Made by a program: the position numbers and the translations under genes. A stretch of DNA of 64,000 nt. Source: Liolophura sinensis. Its lineage: Eukaryota; Mollusca; Polyplacophora; Chitonida; Chitonidae. The notes below the pieces were generated by a model that was not told where the DNA came from, did not search any database, and worked only from the letters and a program-made list of their open reading frames with translations. Each line of letters begins with the position of its first letter. Within the stretch, counting starts at the first letter, position 1. Positions 40,001-52,000 of this stretch are shown piece by piece. The DNA is taken from positions 69,230,984-69,294,983 of the forward strand of contig NC_088300.1 of assembly GCF_032854445.1 (NCBI RefSeq), in the 5' to 3' direction.

Positions 40001-43000
40001 TTGTCTTTAGCTTTCATTTAAAAACTTTACAAGTATAAATATTTATCTGTTACCATACTTTTGAGGTGCCACAAACACAAGGCCTACTCACAAAGCCATG
40101 AAAAACACGTATTTTTCACTTAAATACAAATTTACTATGTTGTAACATCCATTTTATCTTGTGGAGGGTGGCAAGATTTATAAAACATATCCAAGACAAA
40201 ACTGAAAACATTATTTCCACTAGACACAGGTACACATAATATTGTAATATGTTTGATCAGAAACATTTCTCCATGTATTCATAAAAACAAAATCAGTGTG
40301 TATGTCGTCATAAACTTCAAGTATTTGCAAATCATACATGTTCATGTGTAAAAATATACATGTATAAAAATAAACATTCGCATTATCCTACATGGATTAA
40401 GCACAGCAATAACTAAGCATTCATCACACATCGCATGCCAACCACGTCTAGAGAATGTACACACAAGCCACAGAGACATTCATTCTACACTACCACCTAC
40501 ATGTACATGTGACCAATACTTTGTCTTAAACATGAACCTGTATTGGCACAAGTAATTACTGTCTAAATACATGTAATAATTGCATGTGTACAACCCCAAT
40601 TTATCAGAAGGACATACAGATATTTTGCTTGTTTTGAACTTTCAGATCTCACATGGAAGTTTTCCACACATTTATAGTTTCGCTCCTAGGTATAAGTGTG
40701 CTTAACTCCAACAATTTGATTTCAAAAATGACAGAAATCTCCATCTGCATTTTAACATTTCTACAAAGTTATCAGTATATCATGAACACAAACAAACAGG
40801 ATAACCCTGGAGGAAATCAAACATCAGGTACCATCTTGAAAGGATTCTAAACGTTTTCGTTTATTTTAGTAATCACATTATTAGTCGTCTACATGAGAGC
40901 TTTCATCCTCAGCTCTTACGACTACACACCTGATAGAAAGAGCACATTTTCACACATACTGAGCAGCCAGTTAATGGACAAAGAGAGACACACCAATAGA
41001 GCAGTTCCCAATAGTTTTAGACTCCAACAGTCTGTGCTTAGCTTACCTCTCAGTGTGCTATGACAACAACAGTACGTCTGTTAAGAACATTTAATGTTAT
41101 AGTATTAGTGTTCTCAGAAAGAAGGAATACAGTCACATGTATAGTGTAATCAGACAATTAGCACATGTGAGTAGACAACATGAAATTTGTAGCTGTGTAA
41201 TGAAGATGCTAACAGTAGTAGTCTATTGGCTCGCATACCTTCCTCATATTTTTCTGTACAACTACTTTCACCAACGATTGTGCAGGTAACAGAAAAGTGC
41301 CACAATAATTAACCAAAATAAGTACATGTATATTACAAAAAAAAAAAAAAAGAAAGAAAGAAAGAAAGAAAGAAATGAAATATCCACCAAAAATGAACCC
41401 TGTTAGTATATTATTTACAAATAAGGTCTACAACCACCTTTGTAATAATCCACAGATTAGACCAAATAAATGAAATTTGGTGAGAAATGCATTATGCTGC
41501 TACCAACTGGGTTATCCGGTGTCGTACATTAAGTGCTGGTGAGCGACTGAGTGAGCGAGTGAATGAGTGAGTGTGCAGCATTGGGAACATTCCATTGTGT
41601 GTACCTCAGTTTTCTTAGCCCTCTTTTGGAGGGTTGGCCAGTCAGGGATGACATCAGCCAGGGAAGTTCTACGCTGCGACATTTGCTGCGACATGCGACG
41701 TCGCTGTTCCTCCATCACCTCTAACTTCTCCTGGTCGACTTTCATGATGGGGATCTCAGGAGCCTGCTCCACGGACAGTTTACGCTGCTGCTCCTTCTGT
41801 GGACAAACCCCAACACATCCCACTGGTTCAATACAACGGTAACAACACCATCAACACCACTGATCAAAAACATGGCTAGCATTCCCTGTTACGAGGCGCA
41901 GAACGTCGCATCCACAACTTCTTCCCAAAAGCAATAAAAACGCACACTGATTGAAAACCAGAATACTCACAAGACAGCATTTTCAAGCACTGACAAATGC
42001 ACACACCATAGAACAATGGAAGAATGCACATCATAAAGCTGGTGCGATTGAATTCAGCCAAACAAAAACAAATGGGAAGCAAAAAGTATGTGTAGGATTG
42101 AGAACTATTGTATACACATGTATCAATCTACTTTTATAAAGGAAATGCAGGAAAAAAGTATAATACAAAAGGTAAAAAGCAAATACTTTGAAATACAGAG
42201 CAATATGAAACAGAATCTAGGCATTGGTTTTCTCAAACTTTTGAGAAAGTTTAAAAATTTAAAAATCCATGCATCACAGTTCACAAGTACGATTTATCTA
42301 AAATAAACAGTACTCAAAATACTGACAACTAAATACCCTCAAACTGCCAAATTTTAGTTTCAGATCACAGAATTTTTGTAATTAATTTTACAAACTAAGC
42401 AACTTAATGAGTAAAATAAAGGTTTAGAAATTGTGATACTGAAAAGAGAGCAATGTGTTTCCAAAATTTTGAATGGTACATATACCTTACAAACATGCCC
42501 ATGTCAATACTTTGTGTACATGTTGTATATGAAAGGAAGCATGCATTAAGATTCTAAGAATCGTGCAGAAAGACATACATAAAATCACCCTACAAATAAA
42601 TGCCATAAATTAGATCTTACTAAAAAGCAAGGCATTTCACTCATACATCAGGAAAAAATGTTTACCAACAGTAAAAGTTCCCCACAGGCTTTTCATACTA
42701 TTTTAATATATATTTCAAGAAGCAAATAAACTAGTTGATAAAATTTCCTGTGGCACATGTGCATGAACACGAACAAATTATCCTTGTCATTACTTGAACA
42801 TGTTAAATGATCTCTGACTAAAATAGGACATTAATGACACTTTCTTCCTATCAAATCAAGTCATTACCACCATTAGAATGTACCAATGTAAATAATTTGT
42901 GTATAACATTACCACTTCTGAGCACAAAAAAAACCCTTACATATCAATGGAAAGGAAAAAAAGGTGAAAAGCTTGAGAATCTTCTGTTATGTTGGGAAGA

Positions 43001-46000
43001 TTTCCTCATCATCTGTATATGTACAATGTAAATATATGAGTTTTTTGCCCCAATAATATTCCATTTCCAAGCAGAGTCTTATTCCTAAATGCAACACTTC
43101 CCTGTACATGTTGAAGTTTATGTGGAATTCCAAGTTATGTTCAGTAACTTGTGAGCAACTTGTACTGAAAAGACACACAAAACGTCCAAACCAGCAGAAT
43201 ATAAAAACCCTCATGAATGCTTATACACACACAACAGAGATGTGGGCAAGGCACATGGATAAACTTCAACAGTCGCGCTGCCAGGCCAGAGCATTAGAAA
43301 CAAACAGTCAAAAAAAACATCAACGCTTTCATCTCCACAAACATTGTCAGCCCCCAGTTTTGAACATGCCTCTTTGTCTTGATGATCCACGGAAGTTCGT
43401 TTCTTATCAGCATGTTCTGCGCCATGTCGCTCAAGCTTTCCATGAGTCCCCTTGAAGGTGGAAAAGAAAGATACGTGTGTGTTGGCACTCTGACATCACA
43501 ACATACGCATGACATAAGCGAGATGGGCACATGCATTTAGCTTTTACAGAGCCTGTGTCTTTAAATTGCTTACTTAATAGTTATAAATAAAAAATAATGT
43601 ATCAGAAACTTGTATTGTGTTGAAATGATATAAGTTATATTTTCATTTAAACTTCAAATACCACCTGCTACAAGAGATATTAAATAAATTTTTAAAGTAC
43701 TGTTTTCCCAGTTGTTAAAACAATATAGGGTTAAGGATGATCCATGTACATATGTATTCTTGGATTGTTTTTGTTTCTTTTATAAGAATAGCATTTTTTA
43801 ACCAAAAACAGGGTTTTTTTTATATTAAACTTTGATTCACAACACTTTTAAAGAATACATGGTTATACAAATTGCTACTAGCTCTGTATTTAAAACTGGA
43901 ATTTTACAAATTTACATACACATATTCTTTAATGAAAATCAATTTAAAGACAATTTTTGCCAAGATGAATCTTAGTATATTAGTTTTCTACGTAGGAGTT
44001 ATGGTATTTTCTTTGGGTTATATAGGTACATTACCAAAGCTCATCAACCATTTAGGTGACAATACATTAAGTGCACAGAGTTACACGTACGTACTGTCAT
44101 TAAGTATTACACACAGAGAATCTAAATTCTAACATTTATGCCTGTTCGGGTTAGAACAAAAAAGCAGTACATAAAACAAAAGTATTTTGTTAGAAGCTCT
44201 TATAAATTAATTTAACGCAGAAAATAATGGTTAAATGTACATAAAGTTTATAACTACATAATTGGGGCTTTCTCATTTAGAATCAATTGGGGAATGTAAC
44301 AAAAAAAATGTACATAAATAAGCAACAAAAGTAAGAAAAATTAAGAGTAAGTTTAGTAGGACTCCCCAGATTTTGAGTTGGGTTAATTCTTCGCAGCGCC
44401 TGGTGTTCACTGGTTTACCGTAGTGCCTCCTTTATAATGACCTCCTTTGGGGATCACAGTTCATAGGTAATGACATAAATAATTTATAGATATTACACTC
44501 TTCACTGACTGAGTTTATGAAGTTTAAATTAAATTAAATGCATAAATCAAAGGTGAAAATACAAAAACTAAACAGTTATGAAATCTTGTTATCAGATACA
44601 TGTATATACCCTGTGCTTTTTGGTTTAACAAATGCAAGATATATTAATCCTATTAGAGAACAATTAACTTTTAGTTCATTTATAATACCCAAGTCCTCAT
44701 CCCTTTCACATATAAAATGAAATCAAATGGAATGAATTTTTTTATCTTCTCAAACATGAAAATGGAGTTAGTTAATGGGTGTTGTGGGTCATTCGTTTAA
44801 AAACTTCTCAACCTTAAAGATTTATAATCATCGATTTAAAAAATCTCAAATATGTCAAATTACACAACAGAATAACATGTGAAAAGGATAAGGAAATACA
44901 TAAGAATGCATAACTATTCAAACCTTTTTTCTGATAGCCTTGTTCATAAATGACTAGGCTAGTCTCATTTCCAGATCTGATTCCCATGAAAGACAGAAAA
45001 TTCTGACCTCAAGGATTGGATTGGATCAGAAAACACCCTTGTGAGAATTTCACAGAAATACATGTACTTTATCTTCTTCACAAATTACAGGACCTTATGT
45101 GTACATTAACCGATTTGTTTTCATCTGAGCACAGAGCTGAACTCACTCGTTCAGAATCACTATCACTGTCCTCTCCCTGGATTTTCTTCAGGTTCATCTT
45201 TGTCAGCTCGATCTGTGACAGTCGCCGCTTTCTCTCCACTGAAAACACATAAGTTCCTTGTTTGATACTGCAACTTCAACCAGAGCAATGAATATGAAAC
45301 ATGCTCATGCTATGTATAGTGATCAAAACAAAATGAACCAAACACTTCATAGCTTTCAATGATATTGTTTAATTATTCACTGATCTTTAATGACTTAAAT
45401 TCTTCACATTTGGATTTCAGTTATTTTACTATAAACTTTGAACATAAACAACATTTGGAATTATTTGTTGTTGACCGTAAAAAAAACTACTCCACTTTTA
45501 AAATATTCATGAATATACTTGGCTTACTGTTTTTAGTTTAAAATTCTGCAAATAATTCATCGTGGTAAACATCATCTTAAGCAGGTGAAATGCAAGGTGT
45601 TTTTAAACATAATTTTATTCAGACAGTTATGTAATCACATTCCTTGTTAACATGAATTTCTATTTTGTGTTCATTTATATTTATTTAGAATGCTGAATGT
45701 AGGGACATTTAAGTTTTCATTAGCATCATTTTGTTTGGAAACAAGCTTTTATCCAAATTAAAATATATATCAAGTGTTTACCGAGGAACATTCCAAGACA
45801 CATACTCAATTTTTAAAATTTGAGGTACACTCATAGACAGTTACACGTAACCTTTGCATTTCACCTGATTTCTTAGCTATCATTTTAACACGAGACTACA
45901 TTTTGACAGTCGCTAGCACACATTTAAACAGTGCTCAGTATTCCAAAATTATTACTGATTATGGTATTATAAAACATGTAGAAAATACGTTTATTATTAA

Positions 46001-49000
46001 TTCATACAAATACATGAAAATGTATCTGTTATAAGTCTATGTTATGAACTGGCCCTCGTTTAAAATCACATGCAGCCTTTAAGGCCAGTGAGGAACTGAC
46101 TATTTACACATTATGAAAGTTGTTAATGAAGCTACAAGTATAAACTAAGTTCTGTACAATTAATACAGTCAAGGGAGACAGGGTTGACATTTTAATCACA
46201 AAATCATGAGGAACTTAGGAATTTCGAATTTTAACTAAAAAATTTAGCAAGTTCATGAATATGATATCTGGCTTTTAGCATTTCCTGTAACAGAAATGAA
46301 TATTGTAATTTTGCTCCAAAGAACACAAGGAATGGAAACATGTCAAAACTTTCATCTGCTTGAATTTTTATTTCGATGCTTACACTTCACTACCCTCAGT
46401 GTCACTGTCTTTTAATATTATTTTAAGACACTGACGAGTTAGGGACATATTTATTTCCACATAATGGTGATTCCTATTACTTGAGACATTAGATTTGAGA
46501 GGAGTTTAATTTTTAAGGTTAACTACAAAAAAACGCACGCAGGACAAGCCACAGGACAGCTGATGTAGAATACAACTACACATTTTATCAACAGCCCACT
46601 CTTAATTATAAACACATCCAAATATCTGCTATATAGATTTTGTCCACTCGCTTTTCTTGAGAATTACTGATTATAAGAGTATATAAAACTTAAAAACTCT
46701 GCATACAAAGTGACTAAACAAAATCCCAGGCAAACTAAAGATGTGTTTAAAACAGAGTCAAAGGACAGCACAATTGGACAGAACTAAAGCTCACAACAAC
46801 TATAGATGGTATACACATTGTAACTACATACTTCCCTGCCCCTCTGCAACAAGAAGTGAGACAATATCAAGCATGACGACAGATTCATGTAGGAAATACA
46901 TAATTACACTTACGACATCGGTATACCTTTATGTTTAAAACGACAAAATGAACAACATAACCAGAACAAAAACCACAAAGAACATAAATAAAGATCAAAC
47001 GATGAAACAAGAGATGAATAATGTGAAGAAAACAACAAACACATAAGTTTAAATTCTGCCTTCATATTTGAAATGAGGAAGGATTTAAATTTAGTTACGC
47101 CAAGTTTTATCAAAATTTTTTTTTGTTAAAAAAAAAAAAAAAAAAGGAAACAAATGAATACACAACCTTTCAAATCAAAAAGTACCTTTGTGCTAAATTG
47201 TGATAAAATATCATACTAGCTACAGTGTAGCATGTAGAAAATAAAACAAGGTTAACATGCATGAAAAGTGAAAACCTGTTTCTAATAGTCACCATTACAA
47301 AGCCATATGGATTACGGGTAATTATTTTAATATCCACATTAACTGTGATAACTTCTGCAAAAATTCATTCTATTCAACATTATACAGAAAATAGAATACG
47401 ATCAACACTTTATTACAAAGTTACTGAGGATTTACATGTAGGACAAGCATTGCTTATATCTATTATTTAAAGACTTAATTCACCCAAGATGTAAACAAAG
47501 AAGACTTAATCTGTCCTATATTCCTTGACATGTTGTGTAACCTCATCACAGAAGGTTAAAGGACAAGACAGCACCTGGCAAAGATATGTTTTAAGCAAAA
47601 GCAGGATTCTCAAGCTTTCTAAAAAGTATACCACACTTTACTATCTTAATGAGATTTCACCAAATAACATGTAGAACAAAACGATAATACTGCATAAATG
47701 GCTTGTGTGAGTTGAGGCAGACATCTTGAGAATTTTATCCAATCGAAAACCTTGCTATCAGGTTAAGCGTCTTAAACTACTACATAAGACATCATTTTGA
47801 GATCGTTTACAACGATTTAGTTACGTGTAGTCGAAGGGCCATTTCACACAGTGTTGTGGGACAGGTCTGTATCATTTACGGACAAATCAGTTGATTTACA
47901 AGCCGTGTAACATTCAACGATAGTTTCACAAATAATGTCAGAGAGTAGCATACCGTCTCGCCCAAACTGCATTTATCTCCTCAAACACCCTTTTTATCGT
48001 TCATTTTAGCGTTTAATCAGCTGTTTCCAAATAACAAGTATCAGAGTTCTTACAATATAATTTTTTTTCTCTGAATTTATTACAACTGAAGAATTTAAAT
48101 TTTACTCCTTCGTCTTTCTCGCATACAAGGGCTGTTCTTTTTTCCATTTTCTTTTATAAAATACAGTAAAATTATTGAAACGCGTTGTTCAAGCCAAGGT
48201 GCTTTCTCTGATGTCCACGATAACTAGCTCAGTACTGCTCTCGTCTTAGAAGCTATCGCTACAAAAATGAAGCATAAAATCCAGCGACAGTCAATTGCCT
48301 AGATCAGCCTCAGCCATTGTAATTTTGCAAATGTTTAATTGGGGTTAAAAATCACCAGCATAATCCTCCAGAGGCTACGACCTGAACCAGGAATACCCAG
48401 GCTGTGCATTTGCACCAATGCTATTGAAACAGGGTTATTGGAGTTCCCTGTTAATGATATTATAGGCCTGCTGTACCAACAGTTCAAGGAGTGGAAGAAA
48501 TATTCTTCCAGTATGTCCAGTTTCCGAGAAAACTATTTATCACTTCGGCCTTCATTGCTATCTGTCATAGGCTACTGCTTAGACTAATATACGAAAAATA
48601 CCTTCATCGTTAGAGAGCTAGAGTAAACATGACGTAACCTTGCCCTTGATAATGGGGACATGCTGAAGCTGTGTCAAGATGAAGTTTCACTCAACTTTCA
48701 CTGAGTTGAAAAAAATCTAAAAAAATACTTAATGTCAGTTTAAGATACTTTGAATGGTAGTCTTTCAGTGGATATAAACATTACTCAGGTGCTGTCTTTC
48801 ACTTTATATTTTATATTTGTCTCCGGTGCCTATGGAAAACCAAAAAAAAAAAAAAAAAAAAAAAAGAAAACAAAGCACAAAGCGAAGGGTCAAACTGTTG
48901 GAGTTTTGGCCTGTTACCTGGTTTGAGCTGCCCCCAGTCCAGGTCATCTTCTTCCTCTTCCTGCTTCTTCACATCCCTGAAACATATGCCATGCCACTAT

Positions 49001-52000
49001 AATTATTCTGCAGTAATTATTGCTTATGTTTACAGTGATAACATGATAGGGTTTTTGGTAGCAGTGAAAATGTGACTGTGTCTGGTTGTCCCAAACTATA
49101 TAGTTAAACATGGGTTAAACAGATAGAGCCATAACAATATCCTGCTTTCGTGAAAGATTTATATTTCTTTCTATATATAAATTTTGACAATAATACTGAA
49201 GATTACAAATATATAAACATTAAATTAGATCACTTCAAAGTGTAACACAAAATAGCAGAAGTAAATAAATATGCTTTACCTGTGCTTTAACAGTGCTCTG
49301 AAATCCAGACTGGAATCCTTGGGGTCTGCAAAAAATAAAATATTGTGAAGCTCAAAAGTTTTCCATATTGACTTGAATCTTTTGGATCTGCACACAAAGA
49401 AATCCATAAGATTTGTCCTTTTTTCTTGTTCAAGATTTTCGAATCACAATGACAATCATTATGAATTCATGTATTCCAAAAGCTGACAGCCTTTTTTCAA
49501 GCCTGCAAGGCAAAGAGATAAAAGTGACTGTTTACTCCCTTGATGTTTTACCTGTACTTCAAACATGTGTCCACAAAACAACCGGATAAATAACCCACCT
49601 TTAATAAAGACACTGAAGGTTCCCGAGTCGGTGACAGCTCCGCCCTGTTCCAGGTTTACCGTATATTTGGCCTCATCTGTGGTGCGCGTCTTTTTGATTT
49701 TAAGTGTTGCCGTCTTATTCTTCTCATCGAGAACGATAGCTGTGCGGGTGTCCTCACGGAGCTCCCGACCAGCCCTGAAGAACTTCACACCCGGCATGGT
49801 TTTACCATCAATATTCACAGTAAAGTTTAATGGCTCACCTAGGCAATATGAGAAACAGTACTTTGTTAATGTGTAAAACACAGCTGCAATTAATCTTCTT
49901 ACATCATCCCAGATTTTAAATGTGGATCAACTTACAATTTATTTGATTATTGTTTAAAGCCATACTCAAGTTTTCCACTTACAAGATGGCAGTCGGTTTT
50001 ATGGGTGGTGGAATATGGACTGGTTGGTGTAAACCAAATGCCTTTGGCAAATTTCTGACAAACTTCTCAATGCCTGACATACATATATGCACACCATATT
50101 GCTTGAAGCCTTTTTCAACAAACATTGAACACTAAGGGTCACATGAGCATCCTCAACTTCTTATGGTCACCTAGATGATCCAATAGGGGAAGTGAGAAAG
50201 TCACTAATTCCCTGTCCAATATCAGGATTCAACCTTGTGTGTCCTTAGCCATTGAAAACTACTATCTTCACCACTATGCCGCTCGTCCTAAACCACTAAC
50301 AACCTTTCTTATATTCAATCTGAGAGCAAACAAATACTTTTATACCATTAACGTAAACCTTAAATGTAAACTGGTGACAAACCAGGAAAGCTTATGACTC
50401 GGGACTTACCCTCCACAATAACCTGATTTTGTAGCTTGTCGCGGATCTTCGGGCCATCTGCAGAAGGCTTGGACTTGGACATTCGTCGTGGTCCCTCCAT
50501 TTCATAGCCAGCCTGTGCAATGATTGTATAGGATTGTTAAGTTATGTCTTTGTCTCCAGAATTATATGTCAATAGCTGTATGCATGATATGTCACCCATA
50601 CCATTATGTCAAGTTCCAAGCAAATAGGCAAAACCATAAATCCTGATAATGGCCCTATCTATCAAATACAGCAACAATAATAATGGACCAGACACACTAC
50701 TACAAAGCAAAACAAATATAGTCTCATGTAAGATCAAAAATGACAAGAAATTAAAACCAATAAATTCTTATCCTGTATCCCAACAGCAACACATGAAAGA
50801 CTTCTTACCCTGCCATGTAGTTTCACTTTCACTCTGCGGGGCATATTTGGAGAAGAAAAAAACACAAGGGACCCGCTACACTTGCTTTATCTCAACCGTG
50901 ATGCAATGACTTCAAACTTCTATAAACCCAACTTGACCTCAGTACCCTCTAGAGATAAGTCTGCATCACATTCCATCATTGGTTGCCTTATTAAGCATAC
51001 AAGATAAGGGAAAGCTACCTGAGATGACAAAAATAGGTAAGAATAACAAACACTAGATCACTGCACAGTGTGTGCTTTTTAGATTCAAATATCAAGGAAT
51101 CAAATATCAAGGATAACGCTGGTTGCTTTCTTTGGATGTATCACTGACCAGGAACTTCACCCCAATTATTCTCTTCAAGGTCTACCACTTAGGGTTACTC
51201 TTAAGCCTCAGTAGAAGATGTGAAAACATTGGCTAGAGTAGAGTTGTTAGGATTCCTGTGGAGAAGTTAGTTTATCAAGACAGATAAGGGTGGCTACCTA
51301 AGAGTCAGGTACCAACTATCACAATGCCCACCTGTTGGGATCTGGACTGGCCTTGAGATGAAGCTTTCACTTGCATTACAGGGTGAATACAGATTTACTG
51401 TAATATCATACAGAATGCAACATCTGAAGGGGCAGTACTCCATTAACAAACTCACTGCACATGTATTTGGAAGGTATATATACCGAGGGCTCAGAGAATG
51501 TTTTACTGCAAGATCTAAGTGTTGTACTCCACCAGCAGAAGCTTGTAAAGTTCTCAGATGTGACAAGTATTTCCAACAAGCATCAGGTACGTGTAATTTA
51601 ACACTAGAATCTGTATCTCAAACACAACAGACTGTCATTTCTATTCATACCAATCTTTGTGGTAAATCAAGTGCTACATGTACATTGATGGTCTTATCGT
51701 ATGATCAAAATCAATGTATGTCAACTTCAAAAGGACAACAAATAATTTGGATAAATATAAATCTAATAAATGCATAAATGTATTGTGATAATAGATATAT
51801 TTATGTACATGTACCTGTATGTTTATGTTTGTGAATCTCTATAAGGTGTTCTTCTCTGGAGCCACATCATCATTTCCAGAATCATGTACTCTTTATTTTT
51901 CCTTTTTGAAAGTGGTAAGTTGAAGGTTTCCTAACCCTACTCTACGTGTTACCTACCTTGTCCATACTTGCTTTACCTGTGGACAAATAAGACAAGAATT

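Larger units (their letters stand above)
39532..41604 (-). other. Intron of 2 kb before Ig7
   Basis: Contains the 15-nt microexon candidate and the (GAAA)n run. An 11-nt exon-like element at about 41047-41057 would break the frame. Confidence 0.6.

Noticed and set aside
41047-41057. 11-nt exon-like element before a GTAAGC donor
   Set aside because: Not a multiple of three in a phase-0 intron and nothing compensates for it.
46909-46921. 13-nt exon-like element ending at a GTAAGTGT donor
   Set aside because: It would shift the frame in a phase-1 intron, and as a first exon its ATG leads out of frame into the next exon.
48300-48320. Minus-strand ATG in good context (ACAATGGCTGAGGC) as an alternative twitchin start
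   Set aside because: The frame stops after eight codons and no splice donor precedes the stop.
49554-49598. Alternative donor extending the Ig6 exon to a later GTAAAAC
   Set aside because: The extension is open but ends in phase 0, which does not fit the next exon (phase 1).
51294-51777. Overlapping open frames on both strands (139 and 90 codons)
   Set aside because: No recognisable motif, splice context or similarity; probably chance or a decayed repeat.
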